From Rosa chinensis (lineage: Eukaryota > Streptophyta > Magnoliopsida > Rosales > Rosaceae): DNA of 64,000 nucleotides. Location of the stretch: contig NC_037088.1 of the NCBI RefSeq assembly GCF_002994745.2, positions 55,154,397 through 55,218,396 on the forward strand, in the 5' to 3' direction. Below the pieces are notes generated by a model. That model ran no database searches, was not told where the DNA came from, and saw only the letters and a list, made by a program, of their open reading frames with translations. Shown here one piece after another: positions 12,961-26,000 of this stretch (position 1 is its first letter; each line of letters begins with the position of its first letter). Both the position numbers and the translations under genes were made by a program.

Positions 12961-13300
12961 ATATAATTATCAACTTTGTGCTTAGTAATGTCTGGAATAA
13001 TGGTTGGTGATTGTTCCACAGTAGAGGAGTATAAGAGTTCAAACAAACTTATAGATCGAAGGTTAACTTCACTATTAGTAAACGTAGCAATGCACATTGA
13101 TTTTAAACCTATTGATTTTTAAACTTATAACAAATTTGTGAGAATTTAGATTCTAACAAAAGACATCAGTGTGAAATGATCAACTGGTCTAGATGAGCAC
13201 ATGTTGAAATCAGTGAGTGCATGGTAGATAATGATCTTCACATACAAATTTCAGTGGATAAAGAGAATTATACATACCGATTGAAATTAGTGTTTAATGA

Positions 13301-13390
13301 CTGTTTTACTAATAATGCTTTAACTATGTAGCTATCGCAAAACAACTGTTTTACTAATAATGCTTTAACTATGTAGCTATCGCAAAACAA
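13301..13390. repeat. Perfect 45-bp tandem duplication
   Basis: The unit beginning ctgttttactaataatgc occurs twice without a mismatch (13301-13345 and 13346-13390). Confidence 0.95.
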
Positions 13391-14559
13391 CTTATATAAG
13401 GTTAACATAATGCAAACTGCATAGAAGTACGTGATAGAACTCTAATTAAAGAGCATATGTATGAGATGCATTATGGCATCTTGTGACCGTTGATATTGGA
13501 TAGGTTTTGGTAGACGGGGTTAATGTTATGTCGAGGCACAATGATATTTGTGTAACATGGAGAAGATTATGCGAATTTATTAGAAAGTTTCTTTTTAGTC
13601 ATGTATGAGCACTAATAATTATTATTATTTTTATATTGTAAAAGTTCTTAGTGTTAGATTGTTGTGCAAATTTTAATAAATCGATTAATTGGGCATGTTT
13701 CCATATTTGAATTTGGATTTAGATTTTTTTTTTAAGAATTAAATTTGGATTTAGATTTGAATAGTACTACTTTAGCATGTTCAAAACCATTCATATTAAT
13801 TGCCCATTACAATTTTAGTGTACCCAAAATTCCTCATATGCATTATCTATTGTCATTCCAATCGATCATTATTATTTGAGGATCTTAATTGTTTTAAAAT
13901 TGATAATTTTGTTTAACAAATGATTAAAATAATTTTTGATTTGATTGATTTTCTTTGACAAATAACTAAAAATTAGAAGTCTAAAACCATATGGATAAGA
14001 CACAAGTTTCAATTTTCAACAAATACATTCCCACATTATCAAATATTTCCAAATGTAACCCACTTTCAGATTGCCAAGACAGACAAATTGTCAATAAACT
14101 AAAAAAAAGAAAAAATTAGAGTATTCATCATTAGCAAGAGAAGTCAAACCTCAAAACCAAACTCATCCGACTCACACTGACACAGCACTGTTGTCATTCC
14201 GGAAACTCACAAGGCTAACCCCGTCATTTCACACCCAAAATACTTGCGGGCGTACCCGACCCTTTTTTGGTGCCGTAGATAATCCCCAAAACGAGGGGCA
14301 GTTTTGGTTTTTACGATGAGGACAACAGCCGCGGGGGCCAAAGTGAAAAAGAAAAAGTTGATTGATGACATAATGAGAGAATAGGGGAAAGTAGAACCTC
14401 TACTAATAAAAAGAAAAAATAAATTAATAATTTCATTTTTTTTTTTCAAATTTGTTTTTATAAATAATAATATTACGGACGCGAAAGGAGATTGAAATAG
14501 AATTAATAAGGGGAGGTTGAGATCCGTAGCCCCAGCAGTCTCTTTGTCCCTTATCTCAC

Positions 14560-15030
14560 TTTCTCGCCCCACAGGCAGATTTTCTTAGAGAGAGAAAGCC
14601 AAACCCAAATTTTGCAGAGAAGAGAGAAGGAAGAAGAAGAAGGCCAAAAGCCACCGCAAGCCCTAGAAGAAGAATCTATCTATCTGTCTATCTCGGCTTT
14701 CACTAAGCTCGTTCTCGATCTGAGTCCGAAACCCTAGCCGGGACAACCAGACGGCAGCGGCTGCCGCGGCGGTGAGGATTTGTTTGTTTTTTGTTATTGG
14801 TTTTCTGTTGTTTGCGGAAAGCCCTAGGCTTTGGTGCGGCGGTGGGGGATGACGGTGGCGTTTGGATTGGGGATTGATGTGAGCTGTGTTTGGGTGTAGG
14901 GAGAGATTTTATATATTATTATATAAAGGCGGCAACTTTGTGAGGGAGGAGGGATCTGGGAGGCGGCGGTGGTTGCGGTGTGAATAGGTTAGGGGAGGGT
15001 GTGGCTGCCCATGCAATTGGGTTGGTTTTG
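14560..15030 (+). promoter_or_regulatory. 5' leader of the POWERDRESS-like gene, with uORFs
   Basis: Pyrimidine/purine-rich leader with the aaaccctag motif typical of housekeeping plant promoters. A good donor (gcggcg|gtgagg, about 14771) and an acceptor (gtgtag|ggag, about 14900) suggest a leader intron. The six-codon uORF at 15011-15031 (MQLGWF) has its TGA overlapping the main ATG as TGATG, an arrangement that can allow reinitiation. Confidence 0.5.
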
Positions 15031-18000
15031 ATGCCGCCAGAACCATTGTCGTGGGATCGGAAGGAGTTCTTGAAGGAGAGGAAGCACGAGAGGTCGGAGT
15101 CGCTGGGACCGGTGGCGCGATGGAGGGACTCGCCTCATCACGCGCCGAGGGAGTTCAACAACCGCTGGCAGTCCGCCGAGTTTCGCAGACCGCCAGGTAC
15201 GTGTGGTTTGTTCTTTTCAGTTAGGTTTTTTTTTGTTGATGTTTAGATTTAGGGTTGTTTGGCACTGATTTGGGGTTGTGGTTTTCTGATTGGTTTGGGT
15301 TTTATGGGTTTGCCAGAGTTCGAATTGAGCCGGGTTGTTTGCACCGTCAATCGGTTTTTTTTTTTGGTGTGATTCTGTTGATTCAGTACTGCTGATTATG
15401 GACGATGTTGTTGTTAGTGTATTTTTGGGGATTGGTTAGATAGGCTTTCATGAGTATATTTAGATCTGTGAATTTGGGGATCTGTGATTGAATGATATGT
15501 AGTTTATCTCTTTTGATTTTTTCTTGGAAAATAGTTTGGATTGGTTTCTATTGACTTTTTGATTTTTTTTCTTACCTTTTTGTTCGATTATTTTATGAAG
15601 GTCATGGTAAACAGGGTGGTTGGCACATGTTTTCGGATGATTCTGGTCATGGATATGCATCTTCTCGGTCCAACGAGAAGATGCTGGAGGATGAGAGCTT
15701 CCGGCCGTCGTTTTCACGTGGAGAGGGACGGTATGGCAGGAATGGTAGGGATAGTAGAGGGTCTTATAACCAGAGGGACTGTAAAGGACATTCTTGGGAA
15801 ACCAGCAGTCTGTCTCCCAACACCCCCGGGAGGCCAAATGATATGAATAATGAACAAAGGCCTCAGGATGATAATATGACATACTCATCTAATCCGCATT
15901 CTGACTTTGGGAGCACATGGGATCAGATTCAGTTGAAAGACCACCTTGATAGGACGGGTGGTTCCAATGGTATAGCTGCTGGCCAGAAATGTGATAAAGA
16001 GAATTCCCTGGGCTCAATGGATTGGAGGCATCTTAAATGGTCACGGTCTGGAAGCATGTCTTCACGTGGTTCAGGTTTCAGCCACTCAAGTAGTTCGAAA
16101 AGCATTGGGGCCATAGATTCCAGTGAAGCAAAGACTGAGTCGCAGCCGAAAAATGCAACTCCGGTGCAGTCTCCTTCAGGGGATGCTACTGCCTGTGTGA
16201 CATCTGCTGCACCATCAGAGGAGACGAATTCTAGGAAAAAGCCACGCCTTGGATGGGGTGAGGGACTGGCAAAGTATGAGAAAAAGAAAGTTGACCCGGC
16301 TGATGTTATCATGAACAAAGATGGGGCTGTCTGTCCTGTTGGTAATATGGAACCTGTCCAATCTTTCAGTTCACACTTGGCCGATAAAAGCCCCAGAGTT
16401 ACGATGCTTTCGGATTGTGCATCTCCTGCAACTCCATCCTCTGTTGCTTGCAGTTCCTCTCCAGGTACATTTTTGCTTTTCTTACTATTTGAACAGACAT
16501 AGAATGATATTCTACGAGATTGGGATCTTTCATTAGAACCGTTATGCTGCCATTTACTTACTGATTTCTATTCAATGCAAGTCGTCTGAAATGTAATATA
16601 AGATGCTTGTGATTTTGATGTCAGTTACCTGAAGTTGGGAGATGAAATCGTCTCCTTGACTGTTATGGGAAGTTTTTCTTTTGGTCCATTGTTTACACAT
16701 GATCATTGAGTTGTTGTTTGTTGGTACGGGGAGTGCCTGCAGACCGATGAAGTTTGACTTACTTGGCTCTTACACACACCTCCATGCACATACACATATA
16801 TAGTCGTTTGTAAATATTCAGATAAAAGTCCGTATAAGAGTAAAGAAGTGATGGATATAATGCAGCTTGACACCGAAATTTTGTAACTTGCATTGTCAGG
16901 TGTATTTTCTGTAAAAGTTAATCACTGTCTTGTCTTTATTTCTTTTTCATATAGTTGTGTGTGTGTCAATAGTCTTCCCTTTATATATTCAGACAGTTTT
17001 CGTCATATTAATATTTTCATTGTTTAAACAGGTGTTGAAGAGAAACCATTTGGCAAGGCAGCCGGTGTTGATAATGATAGTAATTTATATCGTTCTCCTG
17101 GTCCTGAGCTTCAGAGTCATCAAGAGGGATTTTCGTTCAAATTAGAAAAGCTGGATTATAATTCCCTAGCTAATGTTACCTCATCATTACATGAATTGCT
17201 CCAGTCTGATGATCCAAGTCCCATGGATTCTAGTACAATGAGACCTACTGCAATGAACAAGTTGCTTATATGGAAAGGTGATATTTCAAAAGTATTGGAG
17301 GTGACTGAATCAGAAATTGATTTGCTTGAAAACAAACTGAAGATATTGAACTCTGATTCTAGGGACAGCTGTGCAGCAGCTTCCAGTTCTTTGCCTGTTG
17401 AGGAGAGTGATAAATCTGGCAAAGAACACGCTACTGCCAAAAATTTGATCACCAGACCTGCTCCATTGCAAATTTTTTCTTCTGAGGATACAGATCCACA
17501 GAAGTTGGCCCTTGGTAATGGAGAACAGGGAGAGTCCTGTGGTGTTAAGGATCAAGATATGGATAGTCCTGGAACAGCAACGTCAAAATTTGTTGAACAG
17601 TTACCTTTGTTGAAGGTGGCTTCATCTGATATGGGGAATCCAAGTGGTTGTGCTGAGAACCAGGACCTAGTTCAAACGGCTGAAAGGGATGTAGAATGCT
17701 TAGTGGCTGGTAAAGATGAAGAAAAAAGTGACCTGTCTGTGCATGGAAATAGTAGAATGCTTTTAGTTAGTGAGATAGTTACACCTGTTTCTGATGGTTT
17801 GGATCTTTGTGCTGGTGTAGTAGATACATTATGTGATTCTATATTTTCTTCCAATAAAGAATCTGCAAATAGAGCGTCTGACATATTTAATAAGCTGTTG
17901 CCCAAAGATAACTGTGGAGTTGATATTTCGGGACTTGGTATTTCCTCATCATGGAAGAATGATTCATTGATCAAAGAGAAGTTCAAAGCAAGGAAGCGGC

Positions 18001-21000
18001 GTTTAAGGTTTATGGAGAGAGTCATAACCTTAAAATATAAGGCTCATCAGCAATTGTGGAAGGAAGACGTCCGTTTGTTTTCAGAGCGAAAATATCGTCC
18101 AAAATCTCACAAAAAATGTGATTTAGGATTGCGGAACACCACCAATGGGAACCAAAAGCATCGCTCTTCCATTCGCTCCCGTTTTTCTACACCTGGTAAG
18201 AATCCATTCCCCTTTGTTTTTGCAAGTGTTTTCTCTACCTTATATTGTTGAGGTTTTTTTGTACTGTGGTGCCATAAAAACGATGAAAAGCAATTGAATT
18301 CCACTCATCACATAAACCACATATGAAACTTTTTGTCCATTTTGTTTTAAAATCAAATTTATTAATCATAACGGCGAATAGGGGTAAGCCAATTCATGTA
18401 TTATACATTAACAGTTAAGAGCTTGAAATTATAACTGTACACGGAGGCTCACATGTTTGTCAGTGGAGTGTTCTTTTGAAAAACCTGTGGGTGGGGCTAA
18501 AAATCAGGAGGCAAAATACCTAGAGTCGAGCATTTAACATATGCTGGTTAAAGAATGGAAACAAGTTGGGTTTCTAAATGGAAGAGCCAGAAGTAAGACT
18601 CACCATACTAGAGAAATATGCTGTAGTCCTTTCTGCGTGAGTCCAATTTTTACCGTCTCCTCAACCACTCTTTCAAGACAATTTGGTTGTCTAGGTGGCT
18701 AGTTCTTCATTTTTTAAACTTCAGTTCCTCTTCCATTGACAGGTAGATAACTAGGTCTAGGGCTATGGTAAACCGTGTATGTATGGAAGAGATATTTTTC
18801 TTTATTGTAAGCTCAGCTCTACAGGCAGTAGACACCCTATGTTCAGGCAGTAGACACCCTATGTTCTGTTGGTAATTATTTTTCTAGGTTTGGGTAGGTT
18901 GGTTGGGCATTGCTTGGACAGAAGTGTGGCAAAGGAGTAAAGACATCATACCACAGTGGTATGAATCTGGGTATACAGAATACAGACTTGAGTGAGGCTC
19001 TATAGTAACACCGGTTGATCAAAAGATGATTCAATGAGGCTGACGTATATACTTCTGCATGTTGGCTGGTTGTCAATAAGCAATTTAGGGATAAAAGAAA
19101 GATAGAAAAATTAGTATTTGTTGGTAAAATTTGTGGATGTTTTAATTTTCTTTGCTCACAAGCTTGAATATGCATTGTGAAAATGTAGTGATATGTCTAT
19201 GCTGGGTTGTTGGTGCCTGCATTGTGTCGGTCTAATGAATATTCTGTGACCTGTAATCTTAGCAAAAGTTGTTCTTATCTATGGTTTTTGGCAAGTGTTG
19301 TTTTACATTGGATGGTAGTGGTGTACATGTTAAAGGGTGAGAGTAATTGAATCGGTCTTAATGGTTTCTGTAGATAAACATTCGATGATTCATATTGGAT
19401 GGTAGAATTTTATGTTGAATGGTGATACTCTGTTGATTCATGCACTGTCTATGTTGGCCTGAGTCAGCTTTGTTCTCTGGAGTGATGGTCTTTTATATTA
19501 TTTCCTGTATTACTGCAACTGATCATTGTATATATGATAAATAATTGATTCAATGTTTTTGTAATAATGATTTGGCGAAACAATTTCTTTAACATGGATT
19601 TTAATTTTTTTTTTTCGCAGCAGGAAATTTGAGCCTGGTTCCTACTAAAGAGGTTGAGAAGTTTGCTAACAAGGTGCTCTGTGATTCCCAAGTCAAGCTT
19701 TATAGGAATTCATTGAAGATGCCAGCCTTAATTTTGGACAAGAAGGAGAAGATTGTGACAAGGTTTGTTTCTAGTAATGGCTTAGTTGAAGATCCCTGCG
19801 CTGTTGAGAAGGAAAGGGCTTTGATTAACCCTTGGACACCAGAAGAAAAAGAAGCTTTCATAGAAAAGTTGGTGGTCTTTGGGAAAGATTTTAAAAAGAT
19901 CGCCTCTTTTTTCGACCACAAGACAACTGCTGACTGTGTTGAGTTCTACTACAAGCATCACAAATCTGTTGCTTTTCAGAAAGCAAAGAAGAAGCCTGAT
20001 ATCTCTAAACTAGGAAAGTCCTCTGCCAATACCTACATGATTAACCCTGGGACAAAATGGAATCGTGAGGTGAATGCTGCTTCCCTTGATATTCTTGGTG
20101 CTGCTTCTGTGATGGCAGCTCAGGCTGATGGCAGTACAAGAAACCGGACTGGGCGTTTAATTTTAGGAGGTTACAAGAATATGAAGATATCACAGAGTGA
20201 AGATGTGACTGTTGAAAGGTCGTGCACTTTTGATGTTATTGGGAATGAGAGAGAAACAGCTGCTGCTGATGTTTTAGCAGGTATCTGTGGGTCTCTGTCG
20301 TCCGAGGCTGTCAGTTCTTGCATCACTAGTTCCATTGATCCTGGTGACGGTTGCCGGGAATGGAAGTGCCAGAAAGTTGATTCACTAGTAAGACGACCTT
20401 TGACACCTGATGTTATGCAAAGTGTTGATGATGAGACATGTTCAGATGAGAGTTGTGGTGAAATGGATCCTTCTGATTGGACAGATGAGGAGAAGTCTAG
20501 CTTTATACAGGCAGTGTCATCCCATGGTAAGGACTTTGCTATGATCTCACGATGTGTAAGAACGAGGTCCCAGAATCAATGCAAGGTTTTCTTTAGTAAG
20601 GCTCGGAAGTGCCTTGGGCTTGATTTGGTACATCCTCGGCGTGGAAATGAAGGAGCTTCTATTGTTGATGATGCTAATGGAGGTGGGAGTGATACTGAAG
20701 ATGCCTGCGTTGTGGAAACTGGTTCTGGTATTTCCATTGATAAGTCGGGTTGTGAAATGAATGAGGACTTGCCATTGTCTGTTATGGACATGGATCATGA
20801 AGACTCTGATCCTGAAGAGACCATTAATTTGAAATGTGATCCACTGGGATCAGTGGAAAACAATGTGAAGGGAGAAGTTGACCATCTAGATAACAAGGCT
20901 CTCAAATCTTCTGATGCACTCCAGATGGAAGATAGGCCTGAGGTAGTTTTTAATGATGTCACCAACATCATGGATGTTGGTGACAGACTGTCCGAGTCGG

Positions 21001-22544
21001 TGCCTGCCCAGAGAAGTGAAGCATTTTCTGCTGATGCAGATGCTGTGAGAGATAATGTGGCTGAAAAGAGAAGTTTGGTTGCAGAGTCGCTCATTGGTGA
21101 GGGAATCAGCTCTGACCTACCTAAATTGGAGGGACAAGGTGAAAGATGCAATACAGATACAAGTGGATGTGGCTTACAAGTTTCAGCAAATGATTCTAAT
21201 TCTAGTGGCAGTGCTTCTGACATGGCTGCTGAAGGTTCCTGTTCAGGTTTGGCTGCTGAGTGCCTGCATCAAGTGTCGGTTGAGTTGAATTCTATGCAAA
21301 AGTCGTCTGTCAATTCATTGTCACATGAGAATCTTCTTGCTACTGCAATTTCAGTGCCGGAAAATTCTGCTGTAGTTGAATATGGGAAAGCCATTAACCA
21401 AGATAGGTTGTCATCAACATCAGATCTGCAGGAGGGTAGAGATAAGCAGTCCTTATCTGTTGGTGGAGATGATTGTCACAAGCACTTGCCTGGTCTTCCA
21501 GTATTGACAAATATTGATCCAGCCCATGTTCTTAGGGGTTATCCATTGCACATGGCGACGAAGAAAGGGATCAATGGGCACATCAGTTCTGGTAACTTAT
21601 CTGAAGTACGAAACCTTTCAAAGCCAGACGGGCCAAAAGATTGCCTTCTTCAGTTTGGTAACTGCAAACCCCGAAGTTCTCAGGATTTTCCACTTGTGCA
21701 TCAAAAGATAGAGCGCCGAACTGATACTACAAAAGCCCATTCATGGAGTTCATCAGATACGGATAAACCGAGCAGGAATGGTGATGTGAAACTGTTCGGT
21801 AAGATACTCACCAATACCTCCAAGTCCAGTTCCAGTATCCAGGAGAATGAAGAAAAGGGGTCCAATATCCATAATTTAAGCAACAAGTCATCTAACTTAA
21901 AATTCAGCGGGCATCATAACTTAGATGGAAACTCTGGCGTCCTGAAGTTTGATAGTAGTAATTATGCTGGCCTTGAGAATGTTCCCAGGAGGAGTTACAG
22001 CTTTTGGGAAGGGAACAAAGTACAAAATGGGCATCCATCTTTTCCTGATTCGGCCATCTTGCTTGCCAAGTACCCTGCAGCTTTTGGTAACTTTCCTACA
22101 TCCTCGTCCAAATTGGAACAGAAACCATTGCAGGCAGTTAGGAACAATGAGGGCCATGTAAATGGTGCATCAGTTTTTCCTTCAAGGGAAATTAGTAGCA
22201 GCAGCAGTAGTGGAATTGTTGATTATCATCAGGTGTTCAGTAGGCATCGTGATGGTGGTGCTAAAGTGCCACCATTTACAGTAGATGTGAAGCAGAGGCA
22301 AGACATATTTGATGTTTCAAGACGAAATGGGTTTGAATCAAGTTTACAGCAGCAAGGAAGGGGGATTGCCGGAATGAATGTGGTAGGGAGAGGGGGAATT
22401 ATGGTAGGAGGACCATGCACAGGTGTTTCAGATCCTGTGGCTGCCATAAGAATGCACTATGCGAAAACGGAACAGTATGGAGGGCAGGGGAGCATCATCA
22501 GGGAGGAGGAGTCGTGGAGAGGTAAGGGTGACATAGGGAGGTAG
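15031..22544 (+). CDS. PWR: POWERDRESS-like SANT-domain corepressor (NCoR/SMRT-related)
   Basis: Nuclear corepressor. In Arabidopsis, PWR works with the histone deacetylase HDA9 in flowering, senescence and flower determinacy. Exons: 15031-15196, 15601-16464, 17032-18195 and 19621-22544, all with GT..AG borders. They join in frame to 1,705 residues, close to the family length. Visible parts: the conserved N-terminus MPPEPLSWDRKEF; the PRLGWGEGLAKYEKKKV motif near residue 270; a coiled segment in exon 3; SANT domain 1 (NPWTPEEKEAF...) near residues 801-848; and SANT domain 2 (SDWTDEEKSSF...) near 1014-1062. Long acidic and Ser-rich disordered stretches follow. The start is chosen because the family N-terminus begins at this Met. 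Intron 3 is long (1.4 kb) and ends in a cagcag tandem acceptor. Its 3' end converges on the pseudouridine synthase gene. Confidence 0.93.
18819..18863. repeat. 22-bp tandem duplication in PWR intron 3
   Basis: The unit caggcagtagacaccctatgtt occurs twice in succession within the third intron. Confidence 0.9.
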
Positions 22545-22745
22545 TAGATGTGCCTGAGGGCCTTGAGAAACGGGTCCTCAGCGGCAAATTCCTTTATTTG
22601 CTGTGTCCTGTATAATAGTTTTTGCGTTTGTTCATTTAGTGACAAGGTAGGGCAGTTCTTTTTGGTAAAATGCTTTAGGTGCTTGTAATATTGCAGCAGC
22701 TTTGTATTTGTTGTATTTTATCAAAATACAGAAAAATAAACTGCA
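22545..22745 (+). other. Probable 3' UTR of the POWERDRESS-like gene
   Basis: T-rich and TTTGTA-type elements follow the stop, with gaaaaataaac near 22730 as a likely poly(A) signal region. This is inferred from composition and from the convergent neighbour. Confidence 0.4.
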
Positions 22746-23031
22746 AAAGTTGAAGTTGGGAAAAGATTATTCAGTTTATGAGCTCTTACCTGGTGTCTCT
22801 TTGCCTACACCGATATTTGACCTGGTTACCAAAAATCCAATACCCTTTCTGTTCTTTATATCAGAGACTTAAATTCTTCTGCTAATAAATCCTTCACCTT
22901 TCACCATCCACTGGCATTGCAAGGCAAAAATTCAGGTTAAAATACAGATATTCAATTATAAATCATTCCTCAATAGCTTTTGCCCTACTGTTGAAAATAG
23001 TTCACTCAAGTTCTGTTTCCTTTTGTATGCA

Positions 23032-26000
23032 TCACATAACGCTACTGAGTTCTTCGATTTCTTCTCGAGTCCGAAGGACAAGTGGGAGAGGTGCTGTAAT
23101 TTTGATTACCTGAGATAACATGAGAACTTAATGATGATGAAAACATACCTCTCCTTGTGGAGACTCTGATATTGATCAACCTAAAGGATGACTTTCAGGC
23201 ACATGTATGTATTATTCAAGATTTTGCCTGGACTCGGTATGTAAATGCTATTTATCAATTACCTCATTGGATGATGGGTGAGAGAGAACCACTTGATGAG
23301 CATGCAAGTTATAACCACAATCTCCAGGAACAGGCTTCGTAGGCCTCTTGAACCCTCTGCATGAAATGTAAAGGATAATGTAACTTGAAGAATAACTCAA
23401 ATTGGGAGTCACTACATCTTCATCTTCTTTTCTCAATTTCAGCGGTTCATTCCTCCACAAAAAGGATACCATGCCAACTTCAACTTTGTTGTTGACAAGG
23501 CTTTTATGTTTAATGAAACATCACTACGAAACCTAAATCTCATCAAAAACCACTTCGCTAAGGTTTTAGACTAATTAGTTCAAGAAACAGCCGATACTAT
23601 AGAATCCATTGACTGAACAATACTGATGACTGATGTTTGGCCATCTTTTGCTGACATCAATCTTAGAACTTGGGAATCACTACAATACCAGTTTTCTTGG
23701 TAACTATCATTCTCCATCACTAAAATACCAGTTTTCTAGGTAGCTATCATTCTCCATCAAACAAGCTAAACTATAGATCATACTCTGATCACCTTCAGAT
23801 CAACAACAGGACAGTTGTTGCCCATCCAACAACATAGCAAGAAAGAAATGACAGGAAAAAAAACCAGCAAAAACCTGGTTTATCAGTTATAGCATATCCT
23901 TACCCGTCATCTGCAAAACTTTCATCTACAAAGTCAGATCCCAAGCACTTTGGTTGTCCACCAGCAACATATAGAAGATCTCCTGTTAAAAGGCAATAGA
24001 TGAGTCTCAAACTCGTACTGCTCTTTGAACCAATGTTAGGATTTCAAAAGTATCTTAAGAAGCATGGTTTGGGAGGACACCTGACCTGTGACCAGGCATT
24101 GAAAAGTTTACCTAGCAAGGGATGTCCTATGAAAGAAAGATGAATGCGTATTTGATGTGGTCTCCCTGACTGAATCTCTACCTGTTAAAATACCAATATG
24201 CTAATGTAAGGACTTTAAATCCAAAGAGCAGAACTAAACCTAACATGATTTTATGCCCCTCATAGACTTCAGGTAACTTTTTATTGTATTTGTAACCTTA
24301 AATTGGAATTAATTCCTTTTGAATATCAAGATTGGTGTTGCAAACACTATTTTCTGTCAAAGACTCCTGTTGATACAATTGTTTGTTACTATGGTGTTAT
24401 ATTTGAACATCGATAAAGTTTGCATTCAAGAAACAACGCAGATAGACAACAGAGAAGAATATATGAAATTTTAAGTCCTTTTGTCTTGTATATCCTGAAG
24501 TTTAAAATTGGTAAAAATTGGGGTACCTGTACGATTGTGTGATTTTTCTGTATGTCCCTCTCAAGAACTTCTACTTTGCTCAGAGCTGGTTTTCCTGGTA
24601 AAGTAAAAGAATATAACAAAGGGGTAAGTATGATGGGGTATTGATAATTTGATGAAAATCAGGTGTTTCCCGAACATGAGTTGATAAAAACCAAGAACTC
24701 AATACAGATGCTGACTGGTGCAAGAAAACAGTGGCATGACTAAATGATCACCGGCTATCTTTTAGAATCATGATGAACAACTGGATGTCTCTTACAGATA
24801 TATAAGCTACTCAACAGATGAGAGAGGGATAAACCTGTGGGAGAAGCAACATACAGCCCTTTAGCCACACCAGGATATCGCACAGTTCCAATTGGTTGCT
24901 TAACAATCACCTGTTACATCCCACAATCTGTTGCATAAATAATTGCAATAAAGATTGACTAAGAAGACAGCATAAACAAATTACAACAAGACCTTGGGAT
25001 TGGTTCCCGTACCATTGTAACATTTTTTTTAGTATCCACGCAAAAATTCTCAGCAAAACATAAAAATGATTTTTTTTTTTCATGAAAAATGTGTGCTATA
25101 GCAAGGCAGTTTGACCAAACTAGGGTTAAATGACTAGACATTGGTAAAACCTATTTTGGTTCCATTTTCCCCTGCACAATGAGGTTCATAGATGAGCACA
25201 GCCTAAAAACCAAGTATGCAACTTTAGATCAAAGAAGCTATAGAAACAGTGGGACATAAATGGTCTCTGAGATACCAACATTAACATTGCACATGAAGAC
25301 AGTCACACACAGACTGAGTCTCATGAGATTTTATTACCTCGTCCTCACAAAGTATCCCGGTCACTAGCGCCCGGTATATCTTTGAGATTTTCCTTATTGT
25401 ATGCAGCTTCATGTTGGTGTCACTGCGTTGTTGATTTTCCTTATTAGTCATTGCAAATAAAGTGAATAAAATAATGTCTTCTCATCATGATTTTGAACCA
25501 TATAATAAAAAATAAAAAACTAAAAGCAGGTTCAAGCGAGATTGAACATGTCATTGCTTTAACCTGTCATCTCCAATATGGGATGTCCCATCAGCAAAAT
25601 ATGCTGCAAGTTGAGTTTTGGCATGCTTCGTCTTTGCACATAGCAGTATTCCTGGAACAATTTTACACCAGTTAATCAGAAGAACAATCAAGAATAACAA
25701 TTATTGTCAGTAAATTAACAATAGAAAGGAGATAGACCAGTAAAACTGGAAAGTGAGGAATGTATTTGAATAAAAGGATCTTGTGGTTCTTAGAGACGTA
25801 GTAAATATCACTAAACCATTTATTTTGTATGGTACAACTTGGCACCGAAATGTATATCTGCAACGAAATCAAAACGACAAAAAAAAAAGAAAAAAAAAAA
25901 AAAAGAAACCCAACTGGCATACAATGTATATAAATTACTACAACAAAACTTTGAGACCCAAAATGATAAAACAATCATGTGTTTTTATTCGCTACGTTGC

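Larger units (their letters stand above)
12097..14560. other. Intergenic DNA
   Basis: AT-rich. It contains a small unassigned ORF (12790-12960) and a perfect 45-bp tandem duplication (13301-13390). The last few hundred bases probably hold the promoter of the gene that starts downstream. Nothing else is recognised. Confidence 0.6.

Noticed and set aside
14980..15246. Extended start for the POWERDRESS-like protein (17 more residues)
   Set aside because: The extension has no ATG in frame and the family N-terminus begins at the Met at 15031; the right part runs into intron 1.
23248..23472. Single-exon end of the synthase at 23248
   Set aside because: Reading through a good donor gives a truncated end; splicing to 23109 restores the family C-terminus (ITAPLPLVLRTR) in phase.
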